Positions 10,345 through 22,000 of a stretch of DNA of 58,339 nucleotides are shown here, in pieces. The notes beneath the pieces were generated by a model that searched no databases, was not told the DNA's origin, and saw only the letters and a list, made by a program, of their open reading frames with translations. The stretch is taken from the NCBI RefSeq assembly GCF_000003815.2, contig NC_049980.1, forward strand, positions 34,823,132 to 34,881,470. The letters are read 5' to 3'. A program made the translations under genes and the position numbers. The DNA is from Branchiostoma floridae. Lineage: Eukaryota; Chordata; Leptocardii; Amphioxiformes; Branchiostomatidae. Each line of letters begins with the position of its first letter. Position 1 is the first letter of the stretch.

Positions 10345-11030
10345 CAGCCCGATGGCACACAAAGTCTTGCTGCACGTTAAGTTCTACGACTACGGCGTGT
10401 CTGCGTGCTCCAAAATCCGTCGGATTCCCTACGAGTCCGTACCGAGGCGATACTTACCACGAACGGATCAACAAAGATTGCCCACGTTTTGGCACGAAGA
10501 TAGCACGTATTTGCACGTGCGGCGGGTTGTGCCCTAAGCTCAATATAAGCTCCTTGGTTTAAGTCTATCCTTCTCCATAAGCATGTTTGTTTCACGTCGG
10601 AGTTTTGGCGCCATCAGCTGTCACTCACGCGCATTGTGAGTCTTCACCCCTGACATGGGAGCGGCGATAGAAAAGGTAGATAAAATATCACAACATTCTC
10701 ATGGGTGAACTAACATGTCAGTGACGTGTAATTTTCCATGATGCAAATTTCTATTTGGCGACATTTGTGTAAAGAACTATCGTTGAGTACTCAGCAACCA
10801 TCATCAGCTGCTGTTGTAGGATATGCCCTCTTAAAACGCCATTGTCGTAATAATGCGATCAATTAGATAAATACTAGAGTCATTACATGGGTGTATTTGT
10901 GACCCACCCCTCAGGCGTACCTGGCGCCATGGGGTCAGGGTTCTCTGGGTCATTAACCCGGTAACTTTCGGGTCGAGGTTTAGGTGCAGATGTGACGGAA
11001 GTCGCCAGACGGCGCTCCAACACCGGAGGA
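10345..11030. repeat. Dispersed repeats
   Basis: 10540-10562 contains the AATATAAGCTCCTTGGTT block that forms half of the palindrome at 52103-52141. 10972-11023 is another copy of the GTCGCCAGACGGCGCT repeat. No gene is seen. Confidence 0.5.
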
Positions 11031-11588
11031 CAACCTAGTATTACAGTAGTGTAATAGTAAAACTTTGTCCGTGTGATAAGATGTAGACACTGGAAAATAC
11101 ATTAAATTTCGTTATCGTGTGAGTTTATTCCTTGAAAAAGATACTATCTGTGTCAAAAATGACTCATTGCTTACTATCGTCAATGTAACAAATGGTTAGT
11201 ACATAACCTGTGCTTTGTAAGCACCTTTGTATGTGCCTTGGCTGTAACCTCTTGTGTTTTTTATTGTTTATTGTTTAGTTGGCTATATCGAATCAGGGTT
11301 GTCCATTATAATGCATTATGGCCCTCTAACTTAAAAAATATCTCTTGAAAATAGATGGCTTCACGAGTCAAGGTTTTCTACAGCCAAATGCGTTTTTAAT
11401 ACCAGAATACACGGTTACATGTTGTACAGCAAACGTTAACATATTATTTCTTACACAAGCCGATGTTAATGATGTTGTGGATGGTTTTTACTCTGTACAG
11501 TTGTACCCTGGTTACCCGGCCTATAGAGAACTCACATAAACAGCATGTCGGTATAGATATAATATACCTGCACACATCGAATATTGGT

Positions 11589-11872
11589 AATACCCCCCTC
11601 ACATTAGGCGAAAATCGATCGGACGACGAGCCTGCGAGTTCTAATTTACGAGGAGGCATGACCCTGCTACCGACGAGGAAATGNNNNNNNNNNNNNNNNN
11701 NNNNNNNNNNNNNNNNNNNNNNNNNNNNNNNNNNNNNNNNNNNNNNNNNNNNNNNNNNNNNNNNNNNNNNNNNNNNNNNNNNNAGCCTTCCCATCAGGGT
11801 CATGCCTCCTCGTAAATTAGAGCTCGCAGACTCGTCGTCCGATCGATTTTCGCCTAATGTGAGGGGGGTATT
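11589..11872. mobile_element. Foldback element containing an assembly gap
   Basis: AATACCCCCCTCACATTAGG at the left and its complement at the right (ending 11872) bound arms of about 90 bp with a few differences. The interior is the 100-N gap 11684-11783. The gap probably reflects failure to assemble the hairpin centre. Confidence 0.85.
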
Positions 11873-11879
11873 GGGCATA

Positions 11880-12975
11880 TCACTTGACGAATGAAGAATA
11901 AAGAATAGATTGTAAGAAGTGATTATAAATGATCATGCTAGTCGCTAATATCTTAGTAAAGATATTGCATCTTTTACGAGTCAGAAAAGTATTAGCTGTG
12001 AAACATGGAAGCATTTTACTACTATGATACCAAAATTCCCTTCTCATTAATTGACAATCAAAAATCTTTCTATTCGTTCTGAGTCTCGACGCAGTTAACA
12101 TTATTGAAATCACAAACCACAAAACAAAACTTTTCTCTTGACCAAATTCCTTTAAATTGTGCTCCCGTCAATTAGATATTATGAAAGACTACTACAAGAA
12201 TTTTTCCAAAAGTTAGTTACAGACTTGGCACTTACATGAAGTGTCTTTAACTTTAAATAGGTCTTAAGTAGAAAAATACTAATAATAAATATAACTGTCA
12301 GACAAATTTACCTTTAAAAGACACATAAGTTAAGAAAATGAATCTTGTACAAAAATGCTAAATTCAAAAACATATTTTCTCGACAGGCTAATGAAAATCA
12401 CGTGTTAAACTATACATTCTGTCGTATATCACGTGACTAATCTCCGAGCAGATGTTAGGTGGAGGATCCTGACGTGTGCTCTCTTCCGGCAGTTTCTTAC
12501 ATCGAATTCGTGTAACAAGACAGCCAGTAAACCTTACAAACGTCCACTCAACATCTGCTTGTGGAAAACCACAACACCACTTATATCAGTCCGTTCCTTG
12601 TCTGTGATTAGCAGAAAGGTTTCCACAAGCTTGGAAATAAGTCTCAATAAGCCTTCTTCTACAGAATACTCTGTCATACTGCGATAAAGAAGGCAGCGAA
12701 CAGTGACTTGCTTAATTCGTGCAGTTCTCACAAACCAGATCTAAGGATCGGGCGGGAAGTAGCAATCAGCTGATTCCATACAAAGACGCCCCACGTACCA
12801 GGTTTACGTAACTCATTCCGTTGAGATATTGCTGAATCGTTCTGCTCTAGGAGCCCGCTCAGAACAACACGTACATCTAACTCTACTTGTCTCCGCTGTT
12901 GCTAAGATGATGCTGTGACATTTACAACAGGCTGGAATGTGACTATACTGATAAAATAAGCCTTTGCGCGGTGAT
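11880..12975. other. AT-rich intergenic DNA, no gene
   Basis: No homology or exon-like structure is seen. 12440-12462 (TCTCCGAGCAGATGTTAGG) resembles one terminus of the CTCCAAGCAGA MITE family, with no partner end found. Confidence 0.5.
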
Positions 12976-12978
12976 AAC

Positions 12979-13136
12979 TACGCATGAGCAGCGTGATGCA
13001 CTATGGGTAATAAGGCCCCTGGGATATAAACAAAACTCCCCTGGACACGTATCAAGTACTTTCTATACAAGGACAGTTTACGAGTGACCTTCACCTTTGA
13101 CACATTACCCACAACGCATCTCGCTCGCATGCGCGG
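12979..13136. mobile_element. MITE, GTGGGTAA family
   Basis: Left end CGCATGAGCAGCGTGATGCA..GGGTAA, right end TTACCCACAACGCATC..GCATGCG; the ends are imperfect inverted repeats of the same type as 6489-6570. Confidence 0.6.
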
Positions 13137-13215
13137 GTGAAACCGTGAATCGGCTTATAGACATCTTGCGTTGCGAGTCCGCCCCGTCCCGGCCCGTCGG
13201 TCCCGGCCCTGCCCG

Positions 13216-13261
13216 CTAGTTGCCCTCCCGCGCCGCCCGCAGCGCGCTCCGGTACTCCGCG
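13216..13261 (-). CDS. Probable terminal exon remnant of Ig/Fz gene
   Basis: Next to the gap the minus strand reads [14 protein letters not shown] and a TAG stop, with high GC content like the other exons. The acceptor is inside the N run, so phase cannot be checked. Confidence 0.4.
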
Positions 13262-16200
13262 NNNNNNNNNNNNNNNNNNNNNNNNNNNNNNNNNNNNNNN
13301 NNNNNNNNNNNNNNNNNNNNNNNNNNNNNNNNNNNNNNNNNNNNNNNNNNNNNNNNNNNNNCGTGACGATCAGGAAATGGGAGGAATGTCATGTGATACA
13401 TTTCGTTCTACTTTTCATATAGCTAAAAAAAACATGACACATCTATCATAGTTTATATGTTACACCAACCTGTATTCTTGTCAACAAGTGAGTGTGTGAG
13501 TGAATGAGAGAGAGTGAGTGAGTGAGTGAGTGAGTGAGTGGGTGAGTGAGTGAGTGAGTGAGTGAGTGAGTGAGTGAGTGAGTGAGTGAGTAAGTGAGTA
13601 AGTGAGTGAGTGAGTGTGAGTGAGTGAGTGAGTGAGTGAGAGAGAGAGAGAGAGTGAGGAATAAACCTCACCTCGTTCCCCCCGACGTTCTTGTAGTTGC
13701 CCAGCAGCACCCCGTCCTGAGTCAGAGTCTGCACCATGCGGATCTGGTCCCGTAACCGGCCGGTCGGCATGTCTGAAACACGACAAGGAGGCAGAGAAAG
13801 TAAGTCTGGGCAAACTCTCTAGCAGGACCCGATGTTGTTTCCTTCAGAAAGGCACTTTCCCAACAATCCCAGACTTCGCTCAGGTGAAAATGAGTACCTT
13901 TAGTTATGTAGGTCCCTCAGATAGGACCTTAAAAGGAGCCCTGTTTGAGGACAGTCACATTTCGAGCTCGTTACAAGGTTACAAGGATATAGCACACTTA
14001 TAGAAAGAGTTGGGGTCCATCCCAGTCTAAGGAGATGAAACATAACAGCCTGATTTTACAAACAAACAAAACAAAACAAACAAGACAACGTTTGGTCATC
14101 ATCATAAAGTTGTAAAAAAACTGGCCGTGAAAAACATTTAAATGTAATGAAGCCATATTTCTTTTCCTGGACTGTCAAACCATGGAACTCTCTCGATGTC
14201 AACTGTACATGTCAAGACCATACAAGAGAAGAAGGAAAGAAAGGCGCACGTGTCAAGCTACCCACGACAGGTTACTTGTCCGCCGAGCTCCCACCAACCC
14301 ACTCCGTTAAATGTCCCTGTCCACATACTGACCTGTGCGCTTCAAAACCATGACATTGTTTACTGCTATCTCCTGTGTAAATAATTTCCACCATACATTT
14401 ACTTGTCTTCATTGTCTAGAAGATGTCAACTGTTTCCGAGGTCCTGTTTTCATTCTTTAAGACCTCAAAACCACAGTTCACTGCTTATCATCTCCTAGCA
14501 AAATAACTTTCACCACCCATTAACTTACTTCATTGCCTAAAGGTGGCCAAATGGCCTTGCATTGAACATTATCAATCAAGTTTATTGCAAATTCTTGCCC
14601 GTGGGCAATGATAATTGCAGGTAACATAGATTCAAACAGTGTAAAATACAATAACACAAGTGTCTACTCTGGTCTAAAACTAGTAAAAGCTAACTCTAGA
14701 TCCTCGCTTATTGGGTTCGACTCCTTTTTCGAAGACAGTGGAAGACGAAAGATCCCACTTTTTCTATTATGTGTGGGTTTAGTGATGTTAAAAGGTGAAC
14801 TGCTTTCTTTTTGTCGGTGAATGTCAGAAAGTTTGGATGGAATTTGATGGCCTCTTTGAACATTATGATCATGCCCGGACCAGATGACATTGAACACGTA
14901 CGTTAAAGAAAAGATTCTGACCTGTGCGCTTGAGGACGAAGTCCACGAAGTAGTGCCAGGCGGTCTCGGTGTCCGTGGAGGTTGAGATGAGCTCCTCGTG
15001 ATCCTCCTCCGGCTGTTCCCGGAACCCGAACACCTCCCGCCAGTAGTTGTCGTACGGCACGACGAGCGTGCTGCGTACTGACGTCATCAGGCCGTCCTGC
15101 GCCTGGTCCAGCGCCGTCACCACGTCAACGGTGGACGCCGAGTTCACCTGGACAACTGCACGGACGAGGAAGGTACGTAGTACAATGCTAAACGTTCTTC
15201 CATCAGAAAGCTCAAGGTACACACGGATCAAATTTTCAACGACCACTGTCACCTTCTTCAGGATCAACATTAATGACCAATCACTTCAGAACGTAAACTC
15301 GCGAGAATTAGGTACGTGATCTTATTTACACGTACACGTGATCCTGTGGATACGTGACGTCAGCAATTGGTCAAAAGTGCCAGGAAGTTTATAACGCCCA
15401 CCGTCTAGTTCAGTAATGGTTAGAGTGCTGTGATCTTCTTCTTCCGTGTCATCACTACAGTGATGTGCACAGGCGACAGTGGTCATTGAAAATTTGATCT
15501 GTGTATACCTTCGTGTTGGAAGAAAGTTTAGAATTGAGCATCCATGATAAGTGGAAGGTGGTGTTTTAATGGGGAAAATACTAGTCACCTTCGTATGCAA
15601 GGCTTACTACTTGTCACTGGTCTGATATACGATGGTGAATAAAATCACTGATTGGGAACGACGACGTACCTGCCATGAATGCCGAGGATGGGATCTGAAA
15701 CAACGGAAGTGGAGGTCATTACGAGGGTCATTTGCGGCAGAATAAGCTTGTTCACAGTGTAAAGAATTGAGCAGTGTAAAGAATTACGGGTGATTAATGT
15801 GTCAAAGTTGAAAACAATACATACATCACAAATTTGCTTTTAACTTTGATGTATTACCCACAATGCATCACAATGGACATGCGCACTTGAAACCGCGAAG
15901 AAGTTAATATTGATGAAATAAATGTCAAACAAGGAGTCAGACGGCGTTGAGCGAATCGCAGACGATGAAACAAGCATCCCACCTTCATCGCATGTAAAAT
16001 CGTGGCGTTTTTCTCCTCCAGCATTTGTAAGAACCGGTCCAATTGGTCCACAGAGTCCAGCCCCTTGCTAGACGGTTCCAGGTCCAGCCAGTAGATACTC
16101 TGCCTTTCGGGGTCTGAATTGTGGAGAAATTCAATACGTTTTTTTAACGTCTGTTATTAATTATTATCTGCTATTAATCTTGAAGGGTAGACCCTTAAGT

Positions 16201-18884
16201 TTAAAAAAATAACTGATTTCCAAGGGAGCCCTGACGTAACTAGGCATGTCTCAACACAGAGTGACGGAAAGTGAAGGGTGAAATGTCAAACATGCGGGAG
16301 TGACAGGTACATGTAGGCCAGAGGTGGTAGAAAGTTTACAGCTGTAAGATATTCAAGTTCATATGGTGGATGGAAGAGGCTACTTTTTCACGGGAGGTAT
16401 TGTTTTAGGCTTGCTTCTTCTTGTTCTTGTGTATTTTTCATATTCTAGTTTATGTTAGGTGATAGGCTGCATGGCTGCTTACTTGTACTGAACGGCACAG
16501 GCTTGCAGTACAGTAGATAGTATATGGCTTACTTGTACTGAACGGCACGGGCTTGCAGTACGGTAGGAGTAACATGGCTTACTTGTGCTGAAGGGGACGG
16601 GCTTGCAGTACGGTAGGGGAGAGCACGGCGGCCGGAGGCACTGGATGGGCTGGAGGGCGCACACCTCGTACTCTCCGCAGCTCGTCTCCTGGCGGGAAAA
16701 CCACACGGTAACACAGGTTTGGATGGACGGATATACTTTATTGGCAACGCCCCAGGGGCGAGTCCTCTCATGCCAGCCGGCCGCTTGTGATCATTAAGCA
16801 ACGACCCTGGCGTTGCGGTATGTGATCTGTTCTCTTGTGTTCGCGCTTGGAGCCAATCACGTCGCTCCTTACGCCCTAGAGGCAACGTGATTGGCTACTA
16901 AGGTTCCGTCTCGCAACAGGAGGAGGTATCTGATTGGCTGACGACTAGCCAGCACCTGCGAGGCGGGAAGGACGGGTCGACACAAGGACCGATAACACTA
17001 GTGTTGTTTCTAGTCCTACAGAAGCGGCGTCTGGCATGAGGGGATACTGGAGCGGAACATTCTGAGAACGCGTTTCACGAACCATGTGGATATTTCAAAC
17101 GTTAGGTGCGAGCTGAGTGTGTCGTCCTTACTTTGCAGGGGTTGTCGCCGCACTCGCAGATCGGACACTGGTTCTCGTCAAACTTCGGGCCGTACTCGCA
17201 GTCCAGATCACAGTCCTCCAGCTGCTCACAGGTCGGCAACGCTCTTCCTGCGGCAAAACAAAATGGTCACGTCATATAAACGTAGAAGCCACAGGGATTT
17301 CTATGGTTATACCTCAGTCCTCAGCGTTCGCTGCTGGCTGGGTGGTAGGATGCTGTCGCACGGTACCGAGGAGGTGATGTTGGATGGGACGACTTCTCTC
17401 TTTCTCTTAGCAGCTAAAGATGGAATCGAGAGGGTCTGGAATAGCTTTAAAGATGTATATTCGTATTTCAGCCCCATCGCCGCAATTTAGATAGTTTGAA
17501 GAACTTGACGATATATCTTTTTTTCTTCACTTCAAGACTCACATGGCTCACACCATTCACATGACGACTTCTGTACCGACCGGTAAAAGTTCACAGTCTC
17601 AGAAATACCCCTATATTTCTGATAAGTTTTATGGCTGCAAGGTTATCACATTGTGTAAGTCTACCTAGTAAGGCGTACTGCTCATCGTGGATAACCTCCT
17701 CCTGATCCTCCGGCACGGCGTTGTTGACGGGCGGTGGCGGCTCGGCCGTGTCGGGGATCGGCGTCCAGTCCAGGTCCGGCGCCCAGCCCGTACACTCCCG
17801 CTGCCCGTAGTACGACGGGAACTGCGAACAGTTCAGGCTGTCGGGCCAGCTGTAGCCGTACTGCGTCATCAGCACTGCGCAGCCGCTGTAGCTGCTCTCA
17901 CACATCTCTTTGCACGGCGGGATGACGTCAGGGTTGTCCTCACGGCATGGAGGGGCGTACAGCGTGCACAGGAAACTCCTAAACACAACATACATAAAAC
18001 TAAGCCACGGAGGGGCGTACACTGTATATAGGAAACTCCTAAATACAACATACATAACACTTAGTCACGGAGGGGCGAACAGCGTGCAAAGGAAACTTCT
18101 GCAAACAGACAGATTTGGTGTTAACACTTGACAAGGATGGAGGGGCGTAAAAATGCACCAGAAACTCCTCTAAACAACAGAAAGAATGGTGTTAACGCTT
18201 TACCACTCACGCACTCACGCAGTCACGCACTCACGCCCATTGTGAGGAGAACACTTCCAACATGTACTGTCATGACGATAGGGTCACCTGAAGAAGGGGG
18301 AGCACTCTATCTCCACCAGCGGCCAGAAGCGGTGCAGCTCCCGCCCGACCTGCTCCTGCGTCCCGTGGCCGAGCCCGTTGGGCAGGCGGGTGGAGTTGTA
18401 GGTCAGACCCTGGCACAGCGGCACCGTCAGCTGGTCACACCGTCTGCTGCGGTCTGCGGGAAAACACAGGTTTCCTTAACTTGTATGAGCATGTCCTTGT
18501 GTGTGCGCGTGTGTGCCCGTGTGTGTGCGCGTATGTGCCCATGTGTGTGCGCGTGTGTGCCCATGTGTGTGCGCGTGTGTGTCCATGTGTGTGCGTGTCT
18601 GTGTTTGTGCACAACAGATTTCCTTGACGTGTATGTGCATGGCTTGTGTGTGCGTATCCGTGATTGCGTGTCTGTTTGTTTGTGCGTTTCAATGTGTGTG
18701 CGGGTCCGTGTGTATGCCTGTCCGTGTATGTGTGCGTATCAGTGTGTGTGCGTATATAAATATCACGATCAACGGACACAAACAGTATAGTTTCATGAGC
18801 TCAGTCCGACCTCCACAGCAGCTCGTGCTTGGTTGTTTCTTACCATGTATCCGCATGTCGAAGGTCTCCTGGTCGTATCCATGT

Positions 18885-18921
<37 letters not shown>

Positions 18922-19022
18922 TGTGTGTGGGGGGGGGGGGTGTCTGTGCGTGTGCGTGTGTGTGTGCACCGCCTGTGCCAACCTTACCATGTATCCGCAT
19001 GACGAAGGTCTCCTGGTCGTAC

Positions 19023-19067
<45 letters not shown>

Positions 19068-22000
19068 GTCTGTGTGTGTGTGTGTCTGTGTCTGTGTTGT
19101 CTGTGTGAGTGTATATGTGTGTGTGTGTGTGTGTTTGTGTATGTGTGTGTGTGCGTGTGTGTGTGTGTATGTGTGTGTGTGTGTGTGTTTGTGTATGTGT
19201 GTGTGTGTGTGTGTGTATGTTTGTGTATGTTTGTGTATGTGCATGTGTGTGTTTGTGTATGTGTGTGTGCGTGTGTATGTGTGTGTGTGTGTGTGTGTAT
19301 CTGTGTGTGTGTGTGTGTTTGTGTATGTGTGTGTGTGTGTGTGTTCGTGTATGTTTGTGTATGTGTATGTGTGTGTTTGTGTATGTGTGTGTGCGTGTGT
19401 GCCTGTGCCTGTGTGTATGCTTGTATATGCGTGTCTGTGAGTATGCGTGTATGTGTGTACCACCTGTGCCAACCTTACCATGTATCCGCATGTCGAAGGT
19501 CTCCTGGTCGTACCCGAACTTGTTAGTGGCCCTGCACGTGTAGACGGCGGCGTGCGTCTGGGTCACGTTGCCGAAGAAAAGCGTCGTCCTCGTCTGAGAT
19601 AGGAAAAGGCGACTTGTACTGTTAACACTACTAATTTTTGCTGTTAACCATGAGATTTCAAACGAGAAAAGAAACTACGAAAGAATAGAGGAGAGGAACA
19701 ATTGGACCGTCCTAAGGCCAAGACTAACGTCACATTTCCAAAGCGGGGCCCGGCCGGGCTTTTTGGTTTGTTTTGAAACAAGAAATAGAAACGTATAACA
19801 AGACATAGAAATGAACAAATAATTTCCGAAAGCTACCCGGCCGGGCCCCGGGTTGGAAATTGTGATCCAGGCCTAAGCCCCGCACACGTACCTTGTCCTG
19901 GTCGGTCTCGTAGATGATCTCCCAGCCCTTCATGCCGTTATCCTCGGGCCGGACCTCCTGTCCGTTTGAGAACCACGCTGGGGGGTCTGCAGGGGGGTCC
20001 GCCGTGACCCGGCACGTTAGCGACACCATAGAGCCCTCCCGCGCCCGGACCGCATGTGGGCCCTCTCGGTCCACTTCGGGTTTACCTGATGAAGCAAAAT
20101 GGTTAGTCAATGTGAACGTTAGAACCACGCCGGGTAGTCCGCCGGTGTGTCTACGGTTATAGGGACACCGTGCCCCACACCACCCCCACCCCCCACCCGC
20201 GCCCGGACCGTATGCGTAGAAGTACATATATGTCTGTTTAGTTGCACTGTAAGTAGTTGTCGCTGTACTTTTGCAGTGTCAATAAAGATTTTAGTGGCAG
20301 GCAACCATCTATCATGTGGTCTAGTGATTAGGTAGCAGAACACAGTTTTCGGCCTATGGGGATTTCTATAGTAAAGGGCCTCAAGGTGACTGGCTTCGAC
20401 GCATTAAAAAATAAAGTAGGGTGCACTTTTTGGATACCAAAATTGGATATGTTTGAGTTGAAGGTACAAGCCACAGAATATTAAAAAACAAAAAAATCCT
20501 GTCGGCGTATCGTCTTCTCACGCCCTCTTTGAAATGCCCCTCTGCGGAGGTCACAGAACTGCAGCCGTCTTACACCAGAAAGGCAGTTGCGTAATGGGGC
20601 GCATTTATACACGAAATAGAAAACTTTTACAATCCAACCATACAGTCTCAGAGTCGACACCTTCCGTGACCACGTAGGACAGGTTATATCTGGCTGCCCC
20701 TCAAATAAGGCTTTTTACATCTCCTTCAACAGGTTTATCCGTACTATTTTATGTACCCGCGTCATACACCCCGGGGTTCGCGGATAAATACTGTGTTCTG
20801 CTACCTTAGCGGTAGGCATCCATCTCCCATGTTGTCTAGTGATTAGCGGCAGGCATCCATCTCCAATGTGGTCTAGTGATTATCGGCAGGCATCCATGTC
20901 GGATCTAGTCTAGCGGTTAGAATTCCTTGTATCCATCTCGAATGTGGTCTAGTGGTTCGCTATAGGCATCCAGCTCCCATGCGGTTTAGTGGTTAGGATT
21001 CCTGGCATCTATCTTGGAAGTGGTCTAGTGATTAGCGGCAGGCATCCATCTCGCATCTAGTCTAGCGGTTAGAATTCCTTGTATCCATCTCGAATGTGGT
21101 CTAGTGGTTCGCTACAGGCACCCATCCCCCATGTGGTCTAGTGGTTCGCTACAGGCACCCATTTCCCATGTGGTCTAGTGGTCTAGATTTTATGACACAA
21201 AGGACATTTTATGGACATTATGAAAAATGACATTTTTGAGAGCATTATTCTTGATTCCTCGACTTTCTTTACATTTTCATTGAACATCTCTACATTTTTG
21301 CTCTAGCACAGGAATAATGAAGATTGCCCTGTACGTACCTTTGACGTCGATGTACGTTTCCTTGACGGCCTCCGGGAAGCGCGCGCTGGACGCCACGCAC
21401 TCGTACGCGCCTTCCGCCGTGTACTCCACCTTAGAGAAGGCCAGCGGGTTCTTAAAGTACTCCTCCGTGCCCTTACGTCGCCACCTGAAGACGTCAACAG
21501 AAATAGATAGCGACGCGTTTTTCCAAGTGTATAACGAAGACAAATGCGTCTTCTTCAGAAGTTAACGGCACTAGCCACGTGTCTCTAGATCCTTCGAAAA
21601 ATCCCCTCGTCAAACAACCATTTTGTCTATCAGAGCCAGGTTCATTACAATAATTTTCATATTTCATATATCATTCATATTTGTTCTCAGGAAATACCTC
21701 TGTGAATAGAATATCTTATTATCCGGGCTTACATGACGGAAGGCTTGGGGTTGCCTTCCGCGATACAGTCCAGCTGGAAGGTCTGTCCGGACCTGGCGTG
21801 GATGTAGTCTCCAAACGTCGCCTGGATGGTGGGAGGGGCTGAGGAGAGGGACATGTACAAGTCAAGTTTTAACTTAAAAGGTCGCAGAATACAGTATTTC
21901 GCCTATGGAGATTTACATGTAGTTACATCGAGTACATATATCAAGTGGACTGATACTTGCCGTTGCCGACTTCTTGCCTTTCGACTCCCTCTACGCAAGG

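Noticed and set aside
18501-19566. Cys/Val-rich and His/Thr-rich long frames
   Set aside because: Translated GT/CA microsatellite; only the short embedded Ig5 exon (19479-19593) is real.
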